A stretch of DNA of 64,000 nucleotides from Taudactylus pleione (GCA_031769625.1 JAUIMM010000519.1:739501-803500), one strand, 5' to 3'; positions 43,991-55,600 are shown, counted from the stretch's first letter. Notes: generated by a model from the letters alone, not told the origin. Numbers and translations are program-made.

Positions 43991-44455
43991 TACATGTGGC
44001 AATAATACTATTAGCACCATGCGATTGCATCTTTCACCATTTCTCATACACACATTAAGATGCACAATTGCGCTGTTAACTAGTCGCATATTAGCGAATG
44101 CATAGGACTTTGTATGAAACCGCTGTTTTATTAGCTTTATGCGCACGCATCTGCCCCAAGTTAACTAGCGTCCTAATATCAAACCCTGAATACTCACACA
44201 TCACATATTCACACATAAGGTTTAATAAGCTTTAAAGTATATGATTTAAGTTGGTTCAGTTAGTTTAAATGCTGAGAAATAAAGATATATGATAACTAAG
44301 GTTTTATATATACTATGAAAGTCGTGTTTGGTTTCGTACTGATGCGTACTCTTTCAACAGAATTCCGGTACTATCGGTGTGAAGATCGCATCATGCATTC
44401 TCAACTTATGGACTGCAGAGACTACAAGCAACAAAATGTATATTTCATGAACAAC
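43991..44455. other. No gene seen
   Basis: AT-rich, unassigned; contains GCGCACGCATCTG/GCGATTGCATC-like motifs that may be MITE remnants. Confidence 0.4.
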
Positions 44456-44900
44456 TGTTAGGATGTTACAGGGGGCAGGAAGGGAAAGACTCCCAGCTGT
44501 TAGAGGCAGGGAGAGTCTATTTGAACCAGCCTGTTAAATGCTCTGTAACAGATGCTTCTCCCCTGGGAACCAATGACATCAGCAACAAACTTCTCTATTG
44601 TCCTGTCTATTCTGGGGGGCTATAAATATGTGTGCTCAAATGCTGGGTTCTTAGTCTCCGTGCTGAATGCTGAATGACGAGGGGTCTCTTGCTGATGCCT
44701 ATCTTTGGGTCTGGAAGCGCTGCGTATGTATACTGTACTTGGGTCTGTATAATTCCTTTTGCGCCTAAATTGTGTCTGGATCAATTGCATGTAACTGTCT
44801 GAACTTTTACTTGAATAATACTTGTGCTTTGGAAGATTCCAGGTCTAAGTCTTTATTTACTTTATGACTGCGTACGCAAATTAACGTCATCCTTAGAAGG
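44456..44900 (+). mobile_element. Possible solo LTR
   Basis: Begins TGTTAGGATGTTACAGG. A TATA-like CTATAAATA lies about 165 bp in (44620-44628), followed by a plausible R/U5 segment ending near TTAACGTCA. No 5-bp duplication and no internal retroviral sequence were found; the right edge is a guess. Confidence 0.3.
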
Positions 44901-44967
44901 TATAGGCAGGTTATTAGAAGGTATAGGAAGGTGTGTATAGAGGTTCTGATCCAGTATCGTTAGAAGT

Positions 44968-45232
44968 TATGGGTGCACTACACACCCTGCACCCATAAAA
45001 CTTCCCACGTCCCACGTCCGCTCCTGTGTCTGCGCCTGTAAAAAAGGCCGCGGCGGCCATATTTCCGGTGACCTGTGCATTCGCTATAGACTCTGGTCAC
45101 ACTCTAATGCCCAGAGTCTATAAGTGCGGCACTAGCCGCGCACAGCTCAGTGCGCAGCTGCCTCCTGACGGAGAGGAGGGGGCCCGTGACAGAGACTGCA
45201 CACGGGCCCCCTCCTCTCTAGAAACGCCCCTG
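44968..45232. mobile_element. Truncated hAT MITE (CAGGGGCGT family), inverted
   Basis: Right end is the complement of CAGGGGCGTTTCTAGAGAGG. The interior matches 7835-8223 in reverse, including GTGCCCGGAGTCTATA-like and TTATGGGTGCA segments. The other terminus is missing. Confidence 0.8.
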
Positions 45233-45477
45233 GTACTAACATATATACACTACCAAGTACAATAGTGTTTAATGAAACCTTTAGGTAGGAATTGATTTGA
45301 GGAATATTGTAATGTTTTATGTCACAATATGATCATGTGATTTGTTGCAAAAGGAATTTATTATGAATGATAGTGTTATGTGAAAAAAAAAAAAACTATT
45401 CTACCAAAACAGCACAAGAGTTCCAGTAGAATAAAATGTTACTTTGTAGGTGTAAATTACCGGTAAATGTTATTGGC

Positions 45478-45977
45478 TCTATGTCTGAACGAGTGAACGA
45501 AACATGCGCTCGCTATTTTTTTAAAAACGCCCCCTGGCCGCTCACATCCTACGTCATCTCCGCTATTTATTAGATTAATCGAGTACATCGAAAGGCGTAT
45601 GAACTGCTCGCAGTGCTTGTGGCTGGATTTTCCTACCGCAATCATGTGAGCAGTTCAGGCTAAAAGCCAACCAAGTGACGTGGTCGATGACGCTGCTTTG
45701 TTAATTATGCACACCCTTAAAACGCCTGTTTTGACCGTTTGGCACGCCTGCGTTCGGATCTCCACTCCCCGTTTTCAAGCACCTTCCCCTGTCACCACCC
45801 ACAAACGCCTCATCCTGTCACTCAAATTAGCAGGCATTCACTATTTTGCGAGCACAAAATTTCCGACCGCAATGACTGGTTCGGTCATGCGTATTACAAC
45901 CCATACACATGCGCAGTTGTGCGAACATCGCTCGGAGCGAACGAGCGGCCGCTTACGAGCGGCTCTGAATCAGGCCC
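45478..45977. mobile_element. Truncated Harbinger MITE (3533 subfamily, inverted)
   Basis: Right end is the complement of GGGCCTGATTCAGAGCCGCT. The sequence is homologous, in reverse, to 3533-4130 from ATGTCTGAACGAGTGAACG onward. About 100 bp of the other terminus is missing, so there is no target duplication. Confidence 0.85.
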
Positions 45978-46058
45978 AAAGTTTGTAATTTGCTATCCAT
46001 CTATCCATAACTGATTGGTTAATGCTATTATATGCTAATTGCGAGCTATAAGGATAAT

Positions 46059-46605
46059 GGCCTTCATTCAGAGGTGGCTGTACGGTCTACGACCGCACGG
46101 CCGCCTCAATGTTTGTCAAATGCGCATGCGCACGAGGGAGCCGGCTCCTTCGTGCGCATGCGTGAGACCCGCTACGACCGACAGCGCCGGTCGTAGCGGG
46201 TCTCTTTCCAAAGGTGGCGAGCTATCGATGTTGATTGACAGCTCGCCCCGTTTGGAAGGCGGGCCGGGGGGGTGGCAGCCCAAATGGAGGCGTTCCAACG
46301 GGAACGCCTGCCGTTTGGGGAAGGCCCCACTGACATCACTAGTGATGTCAGTGGAGAGCTTCCAGCTGTGACAGAGCCAGAAGCTCTCCGGGGCTTACGA
46401 CAAGTGAGACCCTACCCTAGGGTCTCGTAAGCCCCGATGGTCGCGATGGTCTCTGACCATCGCGACCATCACCCTAGCGGTCGTTAGAGCTGTGGGTGTA
46501 ACCCACAGCCTAACGACCGAAACAGAGGCGGACGGTCAGGATGCAAGCGGCCGCCCAGTTTCTGAGCGACCGCTTGCATCCTCCGACCGCCTCTGAATGA
46601 GGCCC
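46059..46605. mobile_element. Hairpin-chain Harbinger MITE, copy B, TSD AAT
   Basis: A 547-bp element with ends GGCCTTCATTCAGAGG and the complement of GGGCCTCATTCAGAGG, flanked by AAT (46056-46058, 46606-46608). The hairpin order matches copy A in reverse. Examples: CGCATGCGCACGAGGGAGCC (19/20 paired); GAGACCCGCTACGACCG (17/17); 46354-46369/46373-46388; ATGGTCGCGATGGTC (15/15); a terminal AGAGGCGG..GCAAGCGG hairpin. Several stems are unrelated in sequence to the stems at the same place in copies A and C, yet are still paired. Confidence 0.92.
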
Positions 46606-47436
46606 AATGTTTCCTATATTAATTAACATTGTCTTTTTAAAGCAAAAAAATATGAATAATAATTTTTTAGATTAATATATTATTTATTTACACCATTTGC
46701 AGATGCGCCGAGTTACATTGTGGCTTATCGTGCCAAAAATGTGCGCAGGCATCACGCCATGCGATTCCCAGTGACTGCTTATGCCTCGCTACGCTATGAC
46801 ATGCATTGTGATCGCACCATGCATTCCTATGGAGGCGCGGTCATGTACACAGTGTGCATATCCTCTCATGGGCGTGCATCTCGCACTATGAGTGGTGTGA
46901 TTCGCCACGCCATCTAGTATTGCTTGGCATGTCTGTATATATCCATTACATGTACTGTACTTTAGCTTATACACTACTGTAATCCATACCTGATAGTAAG
47001 GAAAAGATATGATAACTTTTAAATAAATTATTGGTGGCCCATCTCAGCTCATGCTTTGCCCCTTGCTCCATCTGATTATGTGTTTGTACAATTAGCGCTT
47101 TATCTTAGGTATTTAGGCGATGAACTCAATGCCTTTTATAACATTAGCAATATAATTGTTGCCACGAAAAGCTGATTCCTATCAGATAAACTGCAACTAA
47201 TGACTCCATAAACCTTAACGCCCACAGCTTTGCTCTAGAATGTCATCTGGTTACAAGGACTTTCATGATATCCTCAAGAAAAAGAACAATCTTCGTACAT
47301 GTCAATGGTTATCTGTTTATAGTCTGTGACAGATTATGGTTTGCTAATTCATTTAAATTATTGTAAATGAATGACTTTCTTCAATTTTATATACTGCTGC
47401 TTCAGTAGCATTTCATTAACAGAGCACTGAAAGAAC
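46606..47436. other. No gene seen
   Basis: A GC-richer block at 46690-46920 (GTGCCAAAAATGTGCGCAGG..CATCTAGTATTGC) may be an unrecognised MITE. No gene. Confidence 0.4.
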
Positions 47437-48094
47437 ATTGGCCCTCATTCAGAGCCGCTTGTTAGCAGCAGTACGCTCGTTGCGTTCCGATGTTGAGAAA
47501 CCGCGCATGCGTCGGTGTAACACTGCGCATGTGCGTACGGCAGTTTGCGAGCTTTTTTTCACTCGTTCGGCAAATTGCGAGCAGGAAGTGACATGTCAAA
47601 TGTGATTGACAGAAGAGGCCGTTTTTGGGCGTTGACGGGTGTGGAGATGGGAAAACGCAGGCGTGGCGAGGCGTTTTTGGGGCGTACATAAATTAACTCA
47701 TGCGAACGTCAAATGTGTTCATACCAAGTCATACGTCACTGGCTGATCCTCTTTCCATTCAAACTGCTCGCACAGCTTGGGGTCTGGATTACTCGACCAC
47801 AATGGCGATGGCCTTGTCCTCTGGTCCGGGCCTCCTCGATGTTTCATCGATTTATCACGGCTTCTCAGAAAAACAATCAACTTTGGATTGCAAACCAGCT
47901 TGTAATGTTTTTGTTTTTTTTTCTTTGGGATAGCACAAAACCGTACGCAGCTGAAAATCTCAGCTGCTAATTTCAGGATTACACAATCAATTAGCGTTTT
48001 TTTGAAGGAATGTTTTTTACAATTTTGTTAGTGTTTTGTGATATTGTAACAATATTGTCATCATGTTTGTGTGTATTGTAACCTTTTGCATTGG

Positions 48095-48425
48095 GCTGGA
48101 GTTTTTTTTTTTTTTTTAACAAAGTGTTCCTTAAAGAAACATTTTTTTTTAACCCTTTTTTTTTTTTTTTTATTTAAAGCTAACATTTCGTTTTTTCCTT
48201 GTGGTACAGGATTAACTAGAAACCATTTTTCAAATAATGTCACAATACAGTTGAGAACATTTTTTTTTTTTTTTTTTCTCCGCACATTTTTGTACAAATC
48301 ATGTGCATTTTGACTTAAAAGTTTGGGGTCATTGTTACCCACTAATATTTTGTACATTTGTTTTTTTTAAAAAAACTATTTTTGACCAAAAAAAAAACCA
48401 AAAAAACCCCCCCCAAAAAAACAAT
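48095..48425. repeat. Poly-T/poly-A low-complexity tracts
   Basis: Repeated T runs of 8-18 bases and A runs inside the left non-coding part of the Harbinger element. No gene; ORFs here are lysine/phenylalanine runs. Confidence 0.85.
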
Positions 48426-48508
48426 TCACAAGAAAGGAGAGGGAAGTTTTGGCCCTTAAGGAATATGGGGCAAGCACAGAAGGAGTGTGGGAAAAGTAGC
48501 CAGTGCTG

Positions 48509-49644
48509 TCATCGTTTCTTTCCCCGTTTGGCTGGGGTAGGGTGGGCGCCAGACCGGGTCCGGGATGTCCTCTGGCTGGCCTGTCCAGAGGCAGATGTTG
48601 TGGCCTCTGGACTAGGCACAGGGTTAGGCACATTTGGAGGAATGGCTGTTGTTGTGCCAGAGGTGGAAGATCCAGATGTTCCGGCAGGAAAGGAGGTCGG
48701 CTCCACCATGTGCTGGCGAACGAGCTGCTCCAGGGCATTGGCGATTCGGATGTTGGCCCTGGTATTTTCAGCCAGGGCCTGACCAATGGTCACGTTGGCC
48801 GCAGCATTTTGCTCCAGGGCCTCAGCCACCCGTAGCAGACTGGCGTCCATCCTCTGCAGAATCTCCGTATGGGAATCCGATTTAAAATTGAGTTCTGTGA
48901 GGAGTGCCACTGCCTGCGAGGGGGATTGCCCAGGACTGGCTTCTGCAGGGTCCTCAGCCGGATGTACTGGTTCCTCCCCTGCAGAGCCAGCAGAAATTCT
49001 GCGGCCAAGGCTCCCCTCTGGAGCAGACTCATCCGCCTGTGTCTCTGTGAGAAAAAAGAGAAAAGAGGAACATTACAATCTACATATTGTCACAATAACA
49101 TTTCAGAGTTGGTTACATCACAACATTTACCTGGGACAACATGAGGAGCCGCAAAGTCTGGCATGTCCGTATCCATGTTGGACACGCCAAACACCTCCAC
49201 ATCCTGCACACACCCCTGTGCCAGCTCTTCCAAATCATTAAACTCCAATGACACAGGGGTGGGACCCCCACCTGTCCCCCTTGCATGCCTAGCCCTGTCA
49301 GCCATTTTTTGCTTCAGGCGATATTTGAAGTCTTGCCATCTGTGGGTGAAAAAGTAGGCATTATTCCTGCATTATTTGACCCTTTTTATTTGTGTTGGTC
49401 AAGTTTTTACTTACCGGCGTTTGACATCCCGGGCTAGACGGACATAGTCACCCACCCTATTGACAGCACTGGCTATCTCCTCCCACATTCTCCACTTCTG
49501 GCTTACACCCATATTCCTGTCTGCCTGTGGCAGGATGTCCACACACTTCTGAACCAAAACCTCCATCTCCTTTCTTGTGAATTGTGGCTGCCTTTTCTTT
49601 TTGCCAGCTTTGGCCGGAATACTGGGCCCAGCAGCCTCTTCCAT
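48509..49644 (-). CDS. Myb/SANT-like DNA-binding protein A of Harbinger (3 exons)
   Basis: Minus strand, exons 49644-49415, 49339-49131 and 49044-48509. All introns have GT..AG ends (G|GTAAGT, CACAG|A; G|GTAAAT, CACAG|A) and joining keeps one frame of 324 codons plus TGA. The N-terminal region is a SANT/trihelix-type domain: a basic lead-in, FTRKEMEVLVQKCVDI, three helices with W residues (KWRMWEEIA), then RDVKRR joined across the intron to WQDFKYRL. The middle is acidic with SLEFNDLEELAQG. The C-terminal third has a long helix (LLRVAEALEQNAAANVTIGQ) probably used for oligomerisation, then a Ser/Thr/Pro tail ending in PAKRGKKR, a likely nuclear signal. The first ATG in frame was used; an upstream 5' exon is possible near 49790. 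The expected role is DNA binding and nuclear import of the nuclease. Confidence 0.85.
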
Positions 49645-50378
49645 GTCATCCTCAACACCTATTTACATAAATTATTGTTAAGTTAGATGTCAATCTTTCA
49701 CTATATTCTGCTTCTAAATAAGCCTTGATTTGAAATGTGAGAAATACTTATCAGCCGCCTCATGGCCATTGTTTGGCTGGTCTGTAGCCATTTTTCAAGC
49801 CAAAACAAGAAATACACCAGACCGTTTGTTTTTTGTCGTGACGTATTTATACATGCGTCCTTATTATTCGGCCGCATCATTGATTGTGCGTTCCTATGAT
49901 CCGTCCTTAATTTGAGCGGGAAAAGAAACACTATTTATGGCTTTTGGCGACTCGAGTCGAGGTGGCGGGTATTGTTTGTTGGAGGTTACGTTAGTCGGAG
50001 TGGATTGTTGGCGGGAGTTGTATTTGGAGGTGTTTTGGAATTTGTTAGAGGCGTTTTTTGGGGGTTTAACTTTCCGTTCGCATTTTTTGGTGTGGTTCTT
50101 TTAGTTGTGGTGTATTTTTTGGGTAAGTTTTTTCCCGTCATCCTTTTGTAAAATATGGCTCTCCTTTTTGTTTGGTTTTGGACCAAAAATAATTTGTGTT
50201 TTTTTTTTCTTTTGTAGGTTTATTTTGGCTCTGCCCCAACGACCTTTTTGTTCTGTGACTTCTATATCGTGTATTGGTAAGTTTGGATTTTAACTTGTTT
50301 GTTAAATGTTCATGACTTGTTTTTCGCATCTTTTGGGGACATTACTGATTTCTTCTGGGGTTTTGGGGATGTGAAAAC

Positions 50379-50824
50379 TGCTAACTATTTAGCGCACTTT
50401 TGTAGGCTTGATTTCTCTTGTTAAAATGCGAACTATTTAGCGCACTTTGTAGGCTTGATTTCTCTTGTTAAATTGCGAACTATTTAGTGCACTTTTGTAG
50501 GCTTGATTTCTCTTGTTAAATTGCGAACTATTTAGCGCACTTTTGTAGGCTTGATTTCTCTTGTTAAAATGCGAACTATTTAGTGCACTTTTGTAGGCTT
50601 GATTTCTCTTGTTAAATTGCGAACTATTTAGCGCACTTTTGTAGGCTTGATTTCTCTTGTTAAAATGCGAACTATTTAGCGCACTTTTGTAGGCTTGATT
50701 TCTCTTGTTAAATTGCGAACTATTTAGCACACTTTTGTAGGCTTGATTTCTCTTGTTAAATTGCGAACTATTTAGCGCACTTTTGTAGGCTTGATTTCTC
50801 TTGTTAAAATGCGAACTATTTAGC
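50379..50824. repeat. 48-bp minisatellite between the divergent Harbinger genes
   Basis: Nine or so copies of a 48-bp unit: GCGAACTATTTAGCGCACTT, TTGTAGGCTTGATTTCTCTT, GTTAAAAT. Copies differ mainly by AAAT/AATT and GCGC/GTGC. It lies in the presumed 5' region shared by gene A and the nuclease gene. The unit is 16 codons long, so a repetitive ORF appears on the minus strand without evidence of use. Confidence 0.95.
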
Positions 50825-51143
50825 GTTCACAATCTGGGTTGTTTTTTGGGGGCCAAATTGTGGAAGTCGTCGCAATGTCGGTTTGCTCTTTGTAGAATTG
50901 TGTGTTTACCCCCTTTATTTTTGTGCCTTTTCAAAAATCAAGCTTACAAAATGGACACCCCAAAATCTGTCCTTTTTATGGTCTGTTGAAATGTAGGTTT
51001 TGGAAATCATGACAATACCCCGGCATGTAAGCATCTTTGGATTGTATCGTAAAGATAAGTATTTTTCAGTCTTTTTTTGGGGCAACATACGTTAACTTCA
51101 ATTCTTACCATTTCAGGTTGATGTTGGTTGTATTATTGTGGCC

Positions 51144-52265
51144 ATGCTACCGGAAGCCGACCAACCTCAATCTCGTCCCAGGCGTAGGCATCATAGGCGT
51201 GCAAGGCCCCAGATATATAGAACATGTGTCACCCTTTTTGGAATGCCCGATGATGAGGTGTTAAGGCGATACCGTCTTCCGCCCCAAATCATCATAGACA
51301 CTCTCTCATTAATAGAGAGTGATCTGGAGCGGCAAATTGACAGTCCTACAGCAATACCACCACTTATGCAATTTATGGCAGTGTTACATTTCTGTGCCTC
51401 AGGATCCTTTCAAACCATGGTGGGAATAGTTGAGGGAATCTCCCAATCCTCCTTTTCAAGGATCCTGACGGCAGTGATGGAGGCCCTTTTCAAGCACCTC
51501 CATCATTTTATTAAAATGCCTTTGGATATGGGTTCCCTTAGTGTGGCCAAGGCCAATTTTTACCAAATAGCTGGCTTCCCACACATCATAGGGGTTGTGG
51601 ATGGTACTCACATACCACTTCAGCCTCCAGCACAGCTGGAGGCCATTTTTAGGAACCGAAAACACTATCACTCACTGAATGTAATGGTGGTATGTGATGC
51701 CTCCGTCCAGATCCTGTCCCTGAATGCAAAATTACCCGGGAGTGTACATGACTCATTCGTCATCCAGCAATCAGGGATTTGGCAAAAATGAAACAACCTA
51801 CAAGCTGGTGATGCATGGCTTCTGGGTAAGTGGAGACCTTTAGTAGATACCAATGCAAAGCTTGATACACAGTGATCCTGATGTTGTCACTTCTTTTTCA
51901 CAGGAGACAGTGGCTACCCTTGCACGCCCTGGCTGCTCACTCCTTATTTGGCTCCCACTCCAGGCCCACAAAGTGATTTTAATTCCGCACTTACAGCCAC
52001 CAGGCAAGTGGTGGAGTGCTGTATCGGCCTTTTAAAAGGCCGATTCAGATGCCTCCACCGCTCTGGTGGCGAGCTCATGTATTTGCCGGATATGGTTTCG
52101 AAAATTGTGGTCCTGTGTGGGATATTTCACAACATCGCCATAAGGAGTGGTGTCCCAATGCAGCCAGAGGATGCCTTGCCTGAGGATGGCCCCCCCGAGG
52201 TTGGTCGGAGGTCAGTATGTGGGGGGGCCATACGTGATGATGTGGTGGCCAGATTCTTTAGGTAA
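51144..52265 (+). pseudogene. HARBI1-like Harbinger nuclease (2 exons, one in-frame TGA)
   Basis: Exon 1 51144-51825 and exon 2 51904-52265, joined at CTG G|GTAAGT and TTCACAG|GAGAC. The joined frame is 347 codons, close to the usual length of about 350 for HARBI1-type nucleases. DDE_Tnp_4-type motifs are in place: a helical N-terminal region (LRRYRLPPQIIIDTL; a SFQTMVGIVEGISQSSFSR helix-turn-helix-like segment), GVVDGTHIPL with D153, LPGSVHDSF with D203, GDSGYP with D229 and VVECCIGLLKGRFRCL with E265. The only defect seen is TGA at codon 216 (51789-51791), just after GIWQK, consistent with a C-to-T change of CGA. Start chosen at the first ATG after the TTTCAG at 51111-51116; a non-coding 5' exon is likely. 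Confidence 0.9.
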
Positions 52266-53098
52266 TTTTTGACACAAAATAAGTTATTTGACACAATGTA
52301 GAAAGGTTATTATTTTGAAATCAAATTAATCGGTTTTTATTTTCCCATCTTGTTTTTTTTTTTCAAAATATTTTGGAATGAAACGATGACTACTTCCTGC
52401 TCCCAAAAAATGACTTCATGTGGCCACATTGGATATATCTTCTGGACCCAATTTTGCAACGCAACATTTGTGGAATCATGTTGGCATGCTCATTCGTCAA
52501 CCAGTTCTTGATTGTTTTTTTGCTTTTTTATTATGGTGTAGGCTGGATTTTTTAGTTTGTTATCACTGTGTGTATTGATTGTGACCCAACACTTTGTGTT
52601 TATTATTTATTTTTAATACATTTTTGGTTATTTTAAAAACATCATTTCTTTTCGACATTACAAGCAAGTGTAAGCAGGTTCACCCAAGGAAAAGTTGCTT
52701 AATGGCTAATCCTGTAATGTGTCAAATTGCTCATTATTTTACTATGCTTTGTGGGTTAAAACCAACACCAAAAGGTATTATGTAGAATCAGTATGTTTTA
52801 CAATCTCAGCCTAAGCAGGTTTAAAAAAATTTTTACAAATCCCAAAAAAATAAAAAAAAAACAAATGCTGGTAACTCTACAAAGTACAAACCTATTGTTA
52901 GTGTTAGGTGTTTCATGTGCCTGCTTAAAAAAATCAGCTTTACACAATCTTAGTTACATTAGTTTCAAATACTTGCTGCAATAGTCTACTTATGTAAGTT
53001 TAAACAATCTAAGATTTTCAGACAAGGAATGAGACTGTATTCAAAATTTAAATGTTTATTGTTTTCAAATATTTTGGAAAAAAAAAAAAAAAAAAAAA
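52266..53098. other. 3' region between convergent Harbinger genes
   Basis: AT-rich 3' sequence of the nuclease gene and of gene B, with AATAAA-like signals and a poly-A run at 53078-53098. No further gene. Confidence 0.6.
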
Positions 53099-54163
53099 TT
53101 AGTGGCGCAGGATCCCCGACATTCTATCCAGGACCACCAGCAGGCCGATCACATGCCCCCTCAACATTTGGACACACCCGGCTAGCTCCGCCAAACGACT
53201 CTGGTCCTCTGTGGGTTATAAAATTGTGGTGCTTACTAAAATGAATCCGTAATTTATGATTCTAAAAAACTTCAAAAGCAAAATCGACTTAGCAAAAAGT
53301 GACAATTGTTTTACAAAATCCAAAAAAACACCAATTCAATAAAAAAAAAAAGGATAAAAGGGAAACATACCATTCAGAATGCCGCCTGGACCAGGAACCA
53401 CACCATCATCCTCCTCGGAGGTGGGACAATTTCCTAAGGAGGTCGGCGGGGTGATTTCTGACTGTGGTGATGGGGTGGTCAAGAGAGGGGTGGGTTGAGG
53501 GGAGGGGGAATTTGGATGGATGGGAAATCTCCAAGAGGGAGGGGCGTCAGGGTCTGGGCAGGCTGGGGTGGAGGGGGAATTTTGGGAATTTTGGGGAGAG
53601 GAGGTTTGGCTCGGGGTTGGGGACAGGGGACGAGGGTGACGTCTGCGCAGGCGATGACGCCGTAGTCTTCGCTCGGCCCCTAAATGATGGATAACAAATT
53701 GAGGTTAGTTTTGAACATCACCTTTCTAAACGCTAATTGGTTAACAAACAAAAAGGAAAACATGCACACGCAGATATGTGTGAAAAAAAAACCAGGCCAA
53801 ACAAGAAAACATGCACACGCAGATATGTGTGAAAAAAAGAAACAGGCCAAACAAGAAAACATGCACACGCAGATAGGGCCGCAAATAAAAACATGAAAAC
53901 CAAACAAAACATAACTTACTTTCCGCTATACGCTGGCGAAAACATGCCAGCAAGCGGGGCGTCCGCCGTTGAAGGTCGGACCACCTGCGCTCCAGCTGGT
54001 CGATCTGTCGGCGTGAGCCGAAGGAACGCAGGCGGCGGCGAACCTCCGCATAGGCGGCACGCTTCTCCCGATTTCTGATGGGGGGAGGCTGGCTGGTGAT
54101 ACGCCGGTCCATCACCTCTGTCAGGACAATAAGCTCCCGCTTGGTGAATGCAGAGGCTCTCAT
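53099..54163 (-). CDS. Myb/SANT-like DNA-binding protein B of Harbinger (3 exons)
   Basis: Minus strand, exons 54163-53920, 53679-53371 and 53208-53099. Introns have GT..AG ends (A|GTAAGT, TTTAG|G; G|GTATGT, CACAG|A). Joining gives one frame of 220 codons plus TAA. The N-terminus is a second, different SANT-type domain: FTKRELIVLTEVMDRR, an EKRAAYAEVRRRLRSFG helix, and RRQIDQLERRWSDLQRRTP with the conserved W. The middle is a long Pro/Ser-rich linker (PLSPTPSQTSSPQNSQNSPS), then an acidic patch (SEEDDG). The last exon encodes a helix (LAELAGCVQMLRGHVIGLLV) that may be an interaction module. It is not a duplicate of protein A: the domain sequences and tails differ. Its function in transposition is inferred only. 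Confidence 0.8.
53757..53895. repeat. Triplicated ~50-bp repeat in intron 1 of SANT gene B
   Basis: Three copies of GAAAACATGCACACGCAGAT followed by ATGTGTGAAAAAAA and CAGGCCAAACAA. The last copy is partial (AGATAGGGCC). It lies wholly inside the intron. Confidence 0.9.
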
Positions 54164-54819
54164 GATGGCAATGGTGTATTTTTAATCAAACAGTTTTAAT
54201 AAAGACCAGAAAAAAATTTTGATTGGCTAATGTAGTTGGGAAATTAACAGGAAACATTCTATAGGTTAGTGTATGAGTCATGTGTTCTACAGGCCAAAAA
54301 ATCTATTGTGAGTTATGATAGGCTTGATGCAGTGACATGCTTAAGCTAATTTAAATAAAGAAATGAAACCAGTAAAATATGCGTGGGTAAAAACACGGAA
54401 AACAATTTGATAATTGGATCAAACATGTATTTTGGATAAAGAAAACCATTGTTTAAACCGTACGTATTCTGCGGGTAAACAAAAACACGGACAAGAGTAA
54501 AGTTTATTGAAAAAGGAAGCAATTAAGCTAATTGATATATTAATTGGCATGATACGATTGAAGTAGGTATGCAGAATGAACGAGCAGGTAATCGAAATCT
54601 GACACTTCCGGTTTGTATTTGTGCGAGCGTTCCCTGCAAGCCACATTGGGGATGTACGCTCGCTATTTGGCTCACTCGTTAGCTAGAGGAGGGGTTGGGA
54701 GACTTTGGGGAGGAAGTTTAGCTGCGTACGAAATTACGAGCGAGCGCTTAAATTAACATATTTCGGCACGTACGCCGAACGTACGAACGGCCACTTGCGT
54801 CCGGGTCTGAATCAGGGCC
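54164..54819. other. Right non-coding end of the Harbinger element
   Basis: Upstream region of SANT gene B and the right terminal segment. The outer 200 bp contains CGAGCGAGCG and CGTACG-type motifs similar to those near the ends of the MITEs at 3533 and 45478. Confidence 0.6.
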
Positions 54820-54822
54820 ATT

Positions 54823-55229
54823 GTTCAGTGTTAATCTGACACTTTGCTGCAGTTTTATATATAGAAGTATGGTTAAAAAGTAAAGTTAATTGGGTATTAG
54901 CTATACCATGCCAATACACCTTACAAATTTATACCTTCCTGTGAGATTTCATTTTTTTTCCTTTCATATGTTAAATAAAAATATTTTCTCATATAAAAGC
55001 TAGATCTCCTACAGTGCCACATTTAAAATGCTTTGTCTACATCTAATCTCCACCAAGTGTATGCTGAGCTCTCTGTCCCTGGGTCCTGCTACGATGACCT
55101 GAGTGAGCATGCTTGGGCACCTGATATTCGTGAGCCCTTAGACACTAAGGACTGGAGAGAACTCTGGGCACGCAACTCATTAAGATGTTTTTGTTTAAAG
55201 AAAATCATACACTGCTACACCATTGGTAC
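54823..55229. other. No gene seen
   Basis: Unassigned. Confidence 0.4.
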
Positions 55230-55600
55230 TTTCGACGGTCAGGATACAGATGGTCAAAATACCGACAGCGGCATCTCGATAGCCAGAATCCTGAAAACAT
55301 TTTTGTAAGTATTATTCATAACCCTTATCCTAATCCTCCTCCTAACCCACCCCTTCCGCAGCCTAATCCAAACTCTCCCATCCCGCAGCCTGACTGTAAC
55401 TCTCCTGTCCTGCAGCCTAACCCTGACCCTCCCCTCCCGCAGCCTAGCCCTAACCCTCCCCCTAGTGCCTAACCCTAAGCCTCCCCCTAACCCTAATACT
55501 TACCTCCGCAATCTGTCTGTATTCTCACAGTCGGGATGCAGCCGTCCGTATTGTGACCGTTGGCATCCTGTTGGGATACCGACTAAAACCCGTGTCCAGA
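55230..55600. mobile_element. Telomere-motif-like element, divergent third copy
   Basis: Left part GACGGTCAGGATACAGATGG and right part (GTCGGGATGCAGCCGTCC, GGCATCCTGTTGGGATACCG) flank a degenerate CCTAACCCT-rich array (55318-55500) with CCCGCAGCCTAA spacers. It is similar in plan to 2300-2880 but diverged in sequence. Edges approximate. Confidence 0.45.

Larger units (their letters stand above)
47440..54819. mobile_element. Near-complete PIF/Harbinger DNA transposon, TSD ATT
   Basis: A 7380-bp element. Left end GGCCCTCATTCAGAGCCG, right end the complement of GGCCCTGATTCAGACCCG, flanked by ATT at 47437-47439 and 54820-54822. Gene order: SANT-like gene A (minus, 49644-48509), a non-coding region with a 48-bp minisatellite, the nuclease gene (plus, 51144-52265), and SANT-like gene B (minus, 54163-53099). 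In known Harbinger systems the SANT protein binds the nuclease, brings it into the nucleus and recognises the ends; the nuclease cuts at a 3-bp AT-rich target. Having two SANT genes is unusual. The intact frames of both indicate a young insertion. Confidence 0.95.

Noticed and set aside
48509..54163. Host SANT-domain and HARBI1 genes
   Set aside because: All three genes lie within one pair of terminal repeats with a target duplication, and the nuclease has a stop, so this is a transposon and not domesticated host genes.
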